Below, piece by piece: positions 36,392-44,755 of a DNA stretch of 64,000 nucleotides. The stretch spans positions 372,001 through 436,000 of the forward strand of contig NZ_FNEE01000002.1 in assembly GCF_900099905.1 (NCBI RefSeq). Reading direction: 5' to 3'. Position 1 is the first letter of the stretch; each line of letters starts with the position of its first letter. This stretch comes from Mesorhizobium muleiense (GTDB lineage: Bacteria > Pseudomonadota > Alphaproteobacteria > Rhizobiales > Rhizobiaceae). The notes beneath the pieces are model-generated. The model made no database searches. It saw nothing but the letters and a program-made list of their open reading frames with translations, and was not told the DNA's origin. A program made the position numbers and the translations under genes.

Positions 36392-37657
36392 TCAGAGTCG
36401 CTCCTGTCGCAGCATCGCGATAACGCGATGCACGCTCTCCAGCGTCTCGTCGATCTCGGCCGCCGTATTGTAATGGGCGATGCCGATGCGCACGACACCG
36501 TGCTCGGCTGGAATGCCGAGCTGATGGACGATCTCCCAGGCGTAGTTGTGGCCGGACCACAGGAAGATGTTTTCCGCATTCATCTGCCGCACGATCGTCT
36601 CCGGCACGATGCCGTCGACAGTGAACGAGACCGTCGGCACGCGCTCTCCGAACCGCGCCGGATCGGTGATGCCGTGGATGGTCAGGCCTGAAATAGCCGA
36701 CAGCCCGTCAATCAACTTTTTCGTCAGCCTGTTCTCGTAAGCAGTTGAAATTTCAAACGACTTGCCTATCCTGGCACGGCGCGAACCATCCTCACTGGCG
36801 GCGGCGCCCAGCTCCGCAAAATAATCGATCGCGGCGCTCAGGCCGGCCATCAACTCGATCTGCGGCGTGCCGAGTTCGAACCGCTCCGGCAGAGCGTTGG
36901 ACGAACAGCGGCATTTGTACGGTGTCAGCGCGTCGATGACATCCAGCCGGCCCCACACTATGCCCATGTGCGGCCCGAAGAATTTATAGGCCGAGCAGGC
37001 CAGGAAATCGCAGCCGAGATCCCTGACGTCGATCAGGCCGTGCGGCGCGAACTGCACGGCGTCGACATAGACCAGCGCGCCGGCCTGCCTGGCGATGCGG
37101 GTCAGCGCCTTCACCCGGTTGATCGAGCCGGTCAGATTGCTGGCGTAGTTCAAGGCGACAAGCCGCGTCCTGTCGGTGAGCAGCGCAGCAAGCGCCGCCT
37201 CCTCGATCTGCCAGCTCTGCTCATCGAAAGCCAGCCAGCGCACGACCAGGCCAAGATCTTCGGCGAGCTGCAGCCACGGCGAAACGTTGCCCTCGTGGTC
37301 CATACGGGTGAGGATGATCTCGTCACCGGGTTTCATCGTGCGGCCGAGGGTGCGCGACATGTGGTAAGTCAGCGTCGTCATATTGGCGCCGATGATGATT
37401 TCCTGCGGGCTTGCAGCACCGAGGAAATCGGCCATCGCCGCATGGGCGTCATCGACGATCTGTTGCGCCGCGATCGTGGTTTCGAAGAAGCCGCCGAGAT
37501 TGGCGTTTGTGGTCAGCAGGCAGCGTGACACCGCGTCGGCGACCGCTTGCGGCACCTGCGTGCCGGCAGGGGTGTCGAGATAGATGCGGCGACGGCCCTT
37601 GTCGGTCAGCGACAGTGCCGGAAATTTCTCGCGCACGACCTCAATCGGAAAATTCAC
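36392..37657 (-). CDS. Aminotransferase class V, cysteine-desulfurase-like (VC1184 subfamily)
   Basis: A 421-residue fold-type I PLP enzyme. The PLP lysine is in SAYKFFGPHMG. The loop that carries the catalytic cysteine in SufS/IscS reads LWSGHNYAWEIV and has no cysteine, so sulfur extraction from cysteine is unlikely. Length and motif order suit the VC1184-like branch. The GTG at 37657 has GGAGGGGG five bases upstream and is preferred over the ATG at 37690. It faces the HDAC-like gene tail to tail, 18 bp apart. Confidence 0.88.
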   Translation of the reverse strand: MNFPIEVVREKFPALSLTDKGRRRIYLDTPAGTQVPQAVADAVSRCLLTTNANLGGFFETTIAAQQIVDDAHAAMADFLGAASPQEIIIGANMTTLTYHMSRTLGRTMKPGDEIILTRMDHEGNVSPWLQLAEDLGLVVRWLAFDEQSWQIEEAALAALLTDRTRLVALNYASNLTGSINRVKALTRIARQAGALVYVDAVQFAPHGLIDVRDLGCDFLACSAYKFFGPHMGIVWGRLDVIDALTPYKCRCSSNALPERFELGTPQIELMAGLSAAIDYFAELGAAASEDGSRRARIGKSFEISTAYENRLTKKLIDGLSAISGLTIHGITDPARFGERVPTVSFTVDGIVPETIVRQMNAENIFLWSGHNYAWEIVHQLGIPAEHGVVRIGIAHYNTAAEIDETLESVHRVIAMLRQERL

Positions 37658-37716
37658 TTTTTCCCCCTCCCTACTGAAATCGTTTGGCAATCACACCTAC
37701 AGAGCCGGAAAGCAGC

Positions 37717-38784
37717 TCACGGACACGGGTTGCCGACACGCTGGTGGATTGCATCGACCGCCTTCTGCATGTCTTCGCTCCAGACGACATCGGCGGAAGA
37801 CAGCGCCATTTCGAGCTGCGGAAGGGTCGTCGCGCCGATGATGCTCGAAGTGACGAAGGGCCGGCTTGTGACATAGGCGTTGGCAAACAATGCCGGCTCC
37901 ATGCCGAAAGTGCGCGCCAGTTCGTTGTACTCGAGCTGCGCCTCCGCGGCATTGGGCGTCTCGTAGCGCTGGCCGCGGTTGAAAAGCTGAGAACGCGAGC
38001 CTTGCGGCCGCGCGCCATGATCGTATTTGCCGGTCAGGTAGCCTTGCGCTAGCGGCGAATAGGCGAGCAGGGAAACCTGTTCGCGCTCGCAGACCTCGGC
38101 AAGGTTCACCTCGAAGCCGCGGTTGACGAAATTATAGGCGTTCTGCAGCGACGCCAGGCGCGGGCCGACGCCTTTGTCGGCTTCGCCGATAAACCGCATG
38201 ACGCCCCAGGAACTCTCGTTCGACAGGCCGAAATGGCGGATTTTTCCGGCCTTCACCAATTCGTCGAAGACGGCGAGCGTTTCGGGAATCGGCGTCTCGC
38301 CGCCCGGTGCACCGGCGGAGTCTGCCCGCAGCGGCACGGCGCCGACGCGGTTCGGATTGGCGCCCCATGGCACCTCCCGTTCCGGCCAATGGATCTGGTA
38401 AAGGTCGAGATAATCGGTGTTGAGCCTGGTCAGCGACTTTTCGACGGCATCGAAGATGTCGGCGCGCACCAGCTTCGACGGGCGATCGCCGCGAAACCAT
38501 TTGTTGGCGGTGCGGCCAACCACTTTTGAGGCGAGGATCACCTGGTCGCGGTTGCCCTTTGCCCTCATCCAGCTGCCGATGATCTTTTCGGTCCAGCCTT
38601 GTGTCTCCGCCTTGGGCGGGATCGGGTAGAGCTCGGCAGTATCGATGAAGTTGACGCCGCGCGAAAATGCCAGATCCATCTGGGCGTGGCCATCCGCTTG
38701 GGTGTTCTGCTGGCCCCAGGTCATCGATCCCAGGCAAATCTGGGAAACAAGAAGGTCGGTCCGACCAAGGCGGCGTTTTTGCAT
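37717..38784 (-). CDS. Aldo/keto reductase (Tas-like)
   Basis: A 355-residue NADPH-dependent reductase. The catalytic tetrad is D48, Y53 (FIDTAELYP), K87 (ILASKVVG) and H132 (YQIHWPE). The C-terminal TSSIIGATTLPQLE is the NADP-binding end. The insertion after TAELYP (IPPKAETQGWTEK) is typical of the Tas branch. Substrate aldehydes are not known. It is transcribed with the gene at 36392, 59 bp upstream of its GTG start. Confidence 0.92.
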   Translation of the reverse strand: MQKRRLGRTDLLVSQICLGSMTWGQQNTQADGHAQMDLAFSRGVNFIDTAELYPIPPKAETQGWTEKIIGSWMRAKGNRDQVILASKVVGRTANKWFRGDRPSKLVRADIFDAVEKSLTRLNTDYLDLYQIHWPEREVPWGANPNRVGAVPLRADSAGAPGGETPIPETLAVFDELVKAGKIRHFGLSNESSWGVMRFIGEADKGVGPRLASLQNAYNFVNRGFEVNLAEVCEREQVSLLAYSPLAQGYLTGKYDHGARPQGSRSQLFNRGQRYETPNAAEAQLEYNELARTFGMEPALFANAYVTSRPFVTSSIIGATTLPQLEMALSSADVVWSEDMQKAVDAIHQRVGNPCP

Positions 38785-39027
38785 GGTAATTTCTCCGGCG
38801 GGAACTCTTTTGCGCGGCAGCGCAGGAAGGAAGCCGCAGCATACAGGAATGCGCGGGCTGTCTCCAACCCTGCCGCCAGTGGCCAGCGACTTTTCCGAGA
38901 GGCCGAAGCGGGGCGCTCGGCGAAGTCAAAGATCAGTGCGGCATGGCTGCCATGCTAATGCTGCACTGCACACTTGTCATTGTTTGCCTATATTGGGGCT
39001 CGGGAGGACCAACCAGGGGCTTGAATC

Positions 39028-39192
39028 ATGGGTTTTCTCACTGAAATGTTCGCCCGTCCGCGTCCGCAGGAACATCTGCGCTACCGCGCCGCTCTGGCGC
39101 TGCTTCATTCGATGAGCAATGCCGACCGGGCCGACATCGGCATCAAACCAGCCGATTTTCCGCGCGTCGCCCGCGAAATGTCCTCACGTTAG
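39028..39192 (+). CDS. Small DUF1127-like protein
   Basis: A 54-residue protein: MGFLTEMFARPRPQEHLRYR, then LLHSMSNADRADIGIKPADF. The last part resembles the DUF1127 core (L-x-D-x-L-x-DIG-x-x-R). GGGAGGACC is 15 bases before the ATG. It is a single gene. Proteins of this family bind RNA or regulate phosphate and stress traits in some rhizobia. The role here is unknown. Confidence 0.75.
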   Translation: MGFLTEMFARPRPQEHLRYRAALALLHSMSNADRADIGIKPADFPRVAREMSSR

Positions 39193-39236
39193 TCACGGAT
39201 ATCCCGGCTCGACCGGGATATCTCCCTCGCCCTTCT

Positions 39237-39743
39237 TCAACGTGAACCCATGAAAATCGCCTTGCTCAGCGGCACGCCATTGTGGCGCAGGATGTCGTAG
39301 GCCGTGGTCACGTGGAAATAGAAATTGGGCATGGCGAGATGCAGCAGATACTGCATGCCGGCCATCGAAAATTCGCGCTGGCCAAGCTTCAGCTCGATCA
39401 TTCTGTCATCGGAGCCGTCCATATCGGCAGCCGAGAATGTCGCCAGAAGGTCGACGGTCTTCGCGACGCGCGCCTGGAGATCGGCAAAGCTCGCCTCGTT
39501 GTCTTCGTATTTCGGCACCTCGCGACCGGCAAGCCGCGACGGCGCGCCCTTGGCGTGGTCGGTGGCGATCTGCACCTGCCTGGTCAACGCATACATGTCC
39601 GGCGCCAGCCTCGACGTCAAAAACACCTGCGGATCGATCTTGCGTTCGAGCGCATTCTGCTCGGCGATGTTCAGCACGTTGGATAGCGCCTTCAACCTGG
39701 CCGAAAACACCGGCACGGACGCTTCGTACATCGATATGGTCAC
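39237..39743 (-). CDS. DUF1993 family protein
   Basis: A 168-residue protein. MYEASVPVFSARLKALSNVL starts an all-helical bundle, followed by FLTSRLAPDMYALTRQVQIA and the end AMPNFYFHVTTAYDILRHNG. This is the DUF1993 pattern, related to DinB-like four-helix proteins. Length equals the family's. No clear active site is known. It stands alone between the DUF1127-like gene and a DUF1176 gene of opposite strand. Confidence 0.9.
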   Translation of the reverse strand: MTISMYEASVPVFSARLKALSNVLNIAEQNALERKIDPQVFLTSRLAPDMYALTRQVQIATDHAKGAPSRLAGREVPKYEDNEASFADLQARVAKTVDLLATFSAADMDGSDDRMIELKLGQREFSMAGMQYLLHLAMPNFYFHVTTAYDILRHNGVPLSKAIFMGSR

Positions 39744-39867
39744 GAGACTCTCCTATCCCGGCGGGAACGCCGACGGCGGCAGCTAGCGCCTCCGCCGGCG
39801 ATTCTTCAAGCGTCACCGCGTCGCCGCAATCGCTATGATAGGATTTCCCATCCGGTGGAGATTCCCG

Positions 39868-40917
39868 ATGAGAAGCGCCCTTTTTGCAGCGACCGCTTTT
39901 TTCTCCCTTGCCGTGACAGGCCAATCGGTGCTCGCCGCCGAAGCGCCTTATGTCGACGACAGGTCGGACGCCGAAGCGGTCATCCGCTCGTTCTACAGCG
40001 CCATCAACCGGCAAGAATTCGCGCGCGCCTGGGACTATTTCGGCGAAACCAAGCCGGTCCAGGATTTCGACGCCTTCGTCAAGGGCTATGACGGCACCGA
40101 AAGGGTCGAGGTCAAAACCGGTGGCGTGTCCGAAGACGGTGCGGCCGGCAGCATCTATTACAATGTTCCGGTCGCCATCCGGGCGACAGCCAAGGACGGC
40201 AGCGAAAATGTCTTTGCCGGCTGCTACACGCTGCGCCAGGTCAACGCCTCGATCCAGGAACCGCCATTCCGCCCGATCTTCATCGACAAGGGCGCGCTGA
40301 AACCGTCCAAGGCCGAATTCGAGGACGCCATGCCGGCAAGCTGCGGCGACGCACCGCCGCCGCCGAAGAAGGATGCGGCGCTGGAGCAAGCCAAGAAGGC
40401 GTTTGCGGCCACTTATGGCGACCAGTGCGACAAGGAAATGCCTGGCGGCGAGCCCTTGGCAGAGCCGGACGCCTACTCCCTGCGCTACAAGGATGCCGGC
40501 GCCGAGGCCGATCAGCCCGAACGCGAGACGCGGCTGTTTCGCTTCTTCTGCTCGATGGCTGCCTACAATGAGAGTGCCGTCTACTATGTCTACGACGATG
40601 TGTCAGGCGTCCGGCAGCTGCAGTTCGCCTCGCCGGAACTCGATATCCACTATGAGAACAACGATAGCGAAGGCAAGGTCGAGGCGATCAACGTCACCGG
40701 CTTCCAGACCGACGACCAGTTGGTCAATTCCGAGTATGACGACGCCACCAAGACGATCTCTTCGCTCAACAAGTGGCGCGGTGTCGGCGATGCCGCGTCG
40801 GCCGGCACGTATCTGTTTCGCAACGGCAATTTCTCGCTGGTGCAGTACGATGTCGACGCCTCCTATGACGGCGAGATCAATCCGCAGACAGTGGTGGACT
40901 ACAACACACCGCCTTAA
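39868..40917 (+). CDS. DUF1176 domain protein, secreted
   Basis: A 349-residue protein with a Sec signal peptide (AATAFFSLAVTGQSVLAAEA). The N-terminal part (SDAEAVIRSFYSAINRQEFA) resembles NTF2-like secreted domains. The C-terminal part (FRFFCSMAAYNESAVYYVYD) is DUF1176, of unknown function. Cysteines CYTLRQ, SCGD, QCDKE and FFCS could form disulphides in the periplasm. Its stop codon overlaps the end of the convergent hydrolase gene by four bases. Confidence 0.85.
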   Translation: MRSALFAATAFFSLAVTGQSVLAAEAPYVDDRSDAEAVIRSFYSAINRQEFARAWDYFGETKPVQDFDAFVKGYDGTERVEVKTGGVSEDGAAGSIYYNVPVAIRATAKDGSENVFAGCYTLRQVNASIQEPPFRPIFIDKGALKPSKAEFEDAMPASCGDAPPPPKKDAALEQAKKAFAATYGDQCDKEMPGGEPLAEPDAYSLRYKDAGAEADQPERETRLFRFFCSMAAYNESAVYYVYDDVSGVRQLQFASPELDIHYENNDSEGKVEAINVTGFQTDDQLVNSEYDDATKTISSLNKWRGVGDAASAGTYLFRNGNFSLVQYDVDASYDGEINPQTVVDYNTPP

Positions 40918-41792
40918 GGCGCCTTCGACAGCATCCAGTTGAGCGTGCCGCGCCAGTCGGTCATGCGGATCGGCGTGCCGTGCGTACCGGTCTCGAAGCG
41001 GACAAAGCGGGCCGGATAGGTTTTCGATTTGGCCAGGATCGAACGGAAGAAGGCTTCCTGTTTCTCGACCGGAAACACCGGGTCCTTGCTGCCCTGGCCA
41101 AAGAAGACCGGAACCCGGCGGCTGAAGGCCGGGCTCGAGAGGAAACTTTCATCCCACAGCGAACCGAGCAGCAGCAGCCCCCCGATGCGGCCGCTAGTAT
41201 CCTTGCGGACGGCCAGCTTCCAGCACAGTGCGCCGCCCATCGAGCCGCAGGCGACGAAGATCTTCGCGCCCGGCGACCGTTCGGCATAGTGGCCGATCAG
41301 CGCGGCGATCTGGGCGGCACCTGTGTCGCCGAAATCGGAGAAGTCCGGCGACAGATAGAGGCCGCCATTGCCGGCCATCAGGTTCTTGATGCGGTTGAAA
41401 TTGCCGCCGAAGGTGAAATCGTCGACGCCCTGCTTACGGCTGCCGCCCTGCCCGTGGAGATAGAGCACGATGATGCCGGCGCCTTGCGTGCGACCGACGG
41501 CGACGTGGCGGATATTGCCGGCGTCGGTCTTCAGCAGCAGATCCTGCTGCACCTTGCGCACACCGATGTCGACATACTGCGCCTGCGCGCGACGCTCCGG
41601 CACTTGGTCGCGGGCGTTGATATCGCGCAGCTCGCGATAGTCGACGACTGCATAGGCGCCCTCGGACGAGAGGATGGCCGGATAGGCGAACAGATCGTCT
41701 TTGAAGGGCTTGAGAACGTCAGCGTAAGCAGCGCAAGAAAACAGGAAAAATATTGAAGTCAGTAGAGCGCATAGCACGGTTCGAATAGCCAT
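40914..41792 (-). CDS. Alpha/beta hydrolase, secreted
   Basis: A 292-residue protein. A signal peptide (TSIFFLFSCAAYADV) precedes VLYLHGQGGS (oxyanion strip), ACGSMGGALC with the nucleophile Ser, GQGSKDPVF with the acid and ETGTHGTPIR with the histidine. It is an esterase-like periplasmic enzyme with no clear substrate. The gene is convergent with DUF1176 and shares four bases with it. It starts just outside the molybdenum-cofactor cluster, which is the same strand, 32 bp away. Confidence 0.88.
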   Translation of the reverse strand: MAIRTVLCALLTSIFFLFSCAAYADVLKPFKDDLFAYPAILSSEGAYAVVDYRELRDINARDQVPERRAQAQYVDIGVRKVQQDLLLKTDAGNIRHVAVGRTQGAGIIVLYLHGQGGSRKQGVDDFTFGGNFNRIKNLMAGNGGLYLSPDFSDFGDTGAAQIAALIGHYAERSPGAKIFVACGSMGGALCWKLAVRKDTSGRIGGLLLLGSLWDESFLSSPAFSRRVPVFFGQGSKDPVFPVEKQEAFFRSILAKSKTYPARFVRFETGTHGTPIRMTDWRGTLNWMLSKAP

Positions 41793-41824
41793 CCCTCAGG
41801 CATGCGTTTTTCGGCCCCGGTTTG

Positions 41825-43447
41825 TCAATCCTGCAGCACGCCGCCGGCGCCTTCCAGCGCCTCGGGGGTGTCGACATCGATGGACGCTGCCCTGCCGATC
41901 TCGACATCGATGACATCGAGCCCCTCGGCCTCGACCAGATGGCGCGCGCCGGTATCGCCTTCCAGATGAGCGATCGCCGCAAACAGCGAACGCGGCAGCA
42001 ACACAGGGTTGCCTCGCTTTCCCTCATGCGAGGCGCGCACGACCGATCGGCACTCGAATTTGCGGAATGCATCGATCAGCCTGTCGAGGTCGGCTGATGC
42101 GATGCCAGGCATGTCGCCAAGCACGATCATGGCGCCGGCAGCATCGCCGCTGACCCGCGCGATGCCGGCCTTCAGCGATGAAGACAGGCCCTCGGCGAAA
42201 TCCGGATTATCGGCGAAAGTCACATCCAGTCCCGACAACGCGGCGCGTACACGCTCGCGCTGATGGCCGGTGACGACGACGGTGCCCGAAGCTTTAGAGC
42301 CGAGCGCGCGCTCGGCGCTGCGGCGCACCAGCGGCTGGCCGTCGAACAGTGCCAGCAGCTTGTTCGGGCCGCCCATGCGGCTGGAGCGGCCGGCGGCCAG
42401 CAGCACGATATCGACCTTCAACTCGGCACCCTCAGACTTTGGCGCCGGCAGCGGCTCGCGCGGCTGTGGCCGGGTCGGGATTTCCATCAACAGACCGCCG
42501 ACACCCATGCCGGCAATATCCTTGGCCGTCACGTCAAGACCGGCGATCAACCTGTCGAGAACCCAGTCGAAGCCGTTCTCCTTGGGGCTGCGGGCGCAGC
42601 CCGGCGCGCCGATGACGCGCTTGCCGGCAAGCGCGCCGAGCACCAGGAGATTGCCGGGATCGACCGGCATGCCGGCGCGGATGACGGTGCCGCCGGCCTT
42701 CTCGATCGCTGCCGGGACGACGTCGCCAAAATCGCTCATCGCCGAGGCGCCGAAGATCACCACAATATCGTTGTCACGCGCCAGCGAGCCCGCAGCCTCC
42801 GCAACGGCGCCAATTTCGTGCGACGTGCGGCGCTCGGCCGTCAGCCGGCCACCCGAGCGCGCCAGACGGTCTTCGGTGACCCGCAATGTCTTGTCGAGCA
42901 CACTCGGCTTGATGCCGGGCAGAACCGTCTGGATGACGCCGACACGCACCGGCTGATAGGCATTGACGGCAAAGATCTCGCCGCTGGCGCAGAACCTTGC
43001 CACCGCATCGACCAGGGCGGAAGCAACGGCGAAGGGAATGATCTTCACGGTTGCGACCATCTGGCCATTTTCGACCGGTGCGTGCTGCGCCAGCGTGGCG
43101 ATGGTGATGGTCGGATCGACGGCGTTGATGGCGTTGATCATCGCGGCATCGACCGTGAAGATACCGGCCGCCCGGGCGTGCAGATTAACCCGGCCGGTCG
43201 CGGCGGGCCTCGCCTCGACATTGCGATGGATCATGCTTTCGGCGATCTTTTCGGCGGCAGCGTCCTCGCTCAAATCATCGGGAGCAAGAACAGCCGCGAC
43301 AATCTCCGAAATCCCTGCTGCCTTGAGCAAAGACACATCCTCGGCGCTCAGCCTGTGTGCCTTGCGCAAGCGCCGTTCTCCGGCCGTGGTGGCATGCGCC
43401 AGTACTGCGCCTTCGGCCGTATCTACGGGGATTGGCCCAAACTTCAC
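41825..43447 (-). CDS. Molybdopterin-binding (MoeA-like)/MocA nucleotidyltransferase fusion
   Basis: A 540-residue fusion. Residues 1-330 are a molybdopterin-binding MoeA/MoaB-like part, with VVIFGASAMSDFGDVVPAAI as the GASxxSDFGD loop. Residues 345-540 are an NTP-transferase like MocA/CoxC, with VLLAAGRSSRMGGPNKLLAL as the nucleotide loop and MIVLGDMPGI as the metal site. It would insert or load Mo and attach CMP, giving the cytosine dinucleotide cofactor for xanthine-dehydrogenase-type enzymes. Its ATG overlaps the stop of the XdhC-like gene by four bases (ATGA). Confidence 0.9.
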   Translation of the reverse strand: MKFGPIPVDTAEGAVLAHATTAGERRLRKAHRLSAEDVSLLKAAGISEIVAAVLAPDDLSEDAAAEKIAESMIHRNVEARPAATGRVNLHARAAGIFTVDAAMINAINAVDPTITIATLAQHAPVENGQMVATVKIIPFAVASALVDAVARFCASGEIFAVNAYQPVRVGVIQTVLPGIKPSVLDKTLRVTEDRLARSGGRLTAERRTSHEIGAVAEAAGSLARDNDIVVIFGASAMSDFGDVVPAAIEKAGGTVIRAGMPVDPGNLLVLGALAGKRVIGAPGCARSPKENGFDWVLDRLIAGLDVTAKDIAGMGVGGLLMEIPTRPQPREPLPAPKSEGAELKVDIVLLAAGRSSRMGGPNKLLALFDGQPLVRRSAERALGSKASGTVVVTGHQRERVRAALSGLDVTFADNPDFAEGLSSSLKAGIARVSGDAAGAMIVLGDMPGIASADLDRLIDAFRKFECRSVVRASHEGKRGNPVLLPRSLFAAIAHLEGDTGARHLVEAEGLDVIDVEIGRAASIDVDTPEALEGAGGVLQD

Positions 43448-44148
43448 GCCACCGCGTCCTTGGATTCGTGGCCGCGCGAACGAAACGCCTGGATCGCTTG
43501 CGCCAACACCGCCACAGCTATTTCGGCCGGGCTCGCCGCACCGATGTCGAGACCGATCGGCGCGTGGATGCGGGCGATCTGGTCGGCGGTCGCGCCCAAT
43601 GCCAGCAGGCGCTCAACCCGCTTCGCATGGGTCTTGCGGCTGCCGAGCGCACCGACATAGAAGCAGTTGGCGTCGAGCGCCGCCTTCAGCGCGAAATCGT
43701 CGATCTTCGGATCATGGGTGACGGCGGCCAGCGCCGTATAGCTGTCGAGCGGCTGGCGCTTCAGGATATCCTCCGGCCATTCGGCATGCAGCGCGACATC
43801 GGGAAAGCGGTCTGCGGTGGCAAAGGCCGTGCGCGGATCGACGATCTCCACGGGGTAGCCGGCGATCCTGGCCATCGGCGCCAGTGCCTGGCTGATATGG
43901 ACTGCGCCGATCACCACCAGGCGCGGCTGCGGCAGGTAGGCGTTGAGGAAGAAGGTTCGCCCTTCCGCCTCGACCGACGCGGAATTGCCTGAGCGAAACG
44001 CCTTGGCGATCGCAGCGCCCAATTCGCCGGCGACCTGATCACCCTCCCGCACGATGCGATCGCGGCCATCGCCGAGATCGGTGACCAGGATCACCGCGCG
44101 GCGGGCTCGGCGTTCGGCGTTCACTGTCTTCAGCGCGTAGGGGTCCAT
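43444..44148 (-). CDS. XdhC C-terminal-type maturation protein (CoxI/XdhC-like)
   Basis: A 234-residue protein with a Rossmann-type C-terminal XdhC domain: RLVVIGAVHISQALAPMARI and GYPVEIVDPRTAFATADRFP, then FYVGALGSRKTHAKRVERL and IHAPIGLDIGAASPAEIAV. XdhC proteins add the sulfido ligand to Mo cofactor and deliver it to target enzymes. The N-terminal XdhC half is a separate gene at 44389-44727. A tandem repeat array separates the two. Coupled by a four-base overlap to the MoeA/MocA fusion. Confidence 0.9.
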   Translation of the reverse strand: MDPYALKTVNAERRARRAVILVTDLGDGRDRIVREGDQVAGELGAAIAKAFRSGNSASVEAEGRTFFLNAYLPQPRLVVIGAVHISQALAPMARIAGYPVEIVDPRTAFATADRFPDVALHAEWPEDILKRQPLDSYTALAAVTHDPKIDDFALKAALDANCFYVGALGSRKTHAKRVERLLALGATADQIARIHAPIGLDIGAASPAEIAVAVLAQAIQAFRSRGHESKDAVA

Positions 44149-44155
44149 CGAAATT

Positions 44156-44386
44156 TCTCTTGTTTAAGCATGGTTCTTGTCGGCAAACCGGTTCCCACTT
44201 TGCGGGATCATGCTCTCTTGTTTAAGCATGATTCTTGTCGGCAAACCGGTTCCCACTTTGCGGGATCATGCTCTCTTGTTTAAGCATGATTCTTGTCCGC
44301 AAACGGTTCCCACTTTGCGGGATCATGCTTTCTTGTTTAAGCATGGTTCTTGTCCGCAAACCGGTTCCCACTTTGCGGGATCATGC
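44156..44386. repeat. 58-bp tandem repeat, four copies, in the Mo-cofactor operon
   Basis: Copies start at 44156, 44214, 44272 and 44329, with the third missing one C. Each contains ACCGGTTCCCACTTTGCGGG followed by ATCATGC, with GCATGATTCTTG at the other side, so each unit is itself an imperfect palindrome. Such units occur singly in many rhizobial gaps; a divergent copy lies near 54037-54086. Here they lie within an operon and supply the bases upstream of the XdhC-like gene start. Confidence 0.9.
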
Positions 44387-44388
44387 TT

Positions 44389-44727
44389 CTAACCCAACCG
44401 CTCGACATAGACCTTGATGCGGCCACCGCAGGACAGGCCGACCTGCCAGGCGGTCTCGTCGGCGACGCCGAATTCCAGCATCTTGGCCTTGCCGCTGTCG
44501 ATGACGTCGACCGCCTCGGTGACCACCGCGCCTTCGACGCAGCCGCCAGAGACGGAGCCGTGGAAATTGCCGTCCGCGTCGATGACAAGGTGGCTGCCGA
44601 CCGGGCGCGGCGCCGAGCCCCAGGTCTCGACCACGGTGGCAATGGCGACATCCTTGCCGTCTTTCATCCAGCCTTCCGCGATGATCAGCGGATCGCGGGC
44701 CTCATCGAGATAAATGCTGTTATCCAT
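44389..44727 (-). CDS. XdhC N-terminal (CoxI-type) domain protein
   Basis: A 112-residue protein: VAIATVVETWGSAPRPVGSH, DADGNFHGSVSGGCVEGAVV, and GLSCGGRIKVYVERL at the end. The Cys-rich GGCVEG and SCGG sites are those of the XdhC_CoxI domain. It begins with MDNSIYLDEA; the start at 44727 is chosen for this. The C-terminal XdhC domain is encoded separately downstream, beyond a tandem repeat. Together they would perform cofactor sulfuration for a molybdenum hydroxylase. Confidence 0.92.
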   Translation of the reverse strand: MDNSIYLDEARDPLIIAEGWMKDGKDVAIATVVETWGSAPRPVGSHLVIDADGNFHGSVSGGCVEGAVVTEAVDVIDSGKAKMLEFGVADETAWQVGLSCGGRIKVYVERLG

Positions 44728-44755
44728 CACCGTTTCTCCCTGAGAAAACATATGA

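Noticed and set aside
42263..43660. A 465-codon frame opposite the MoeA-like/MocA fusion
   Set aside because: Shadow frame; the minus-strand gene has clear nucleotide-binding and molybdopterin-binding motifs.
44177..44417. Short plus-strand frames within the 58-bp tandem repeat
   Set aside because: They only reflect the repeat sequence read through in frame; no ribosome site and no conservation expected.
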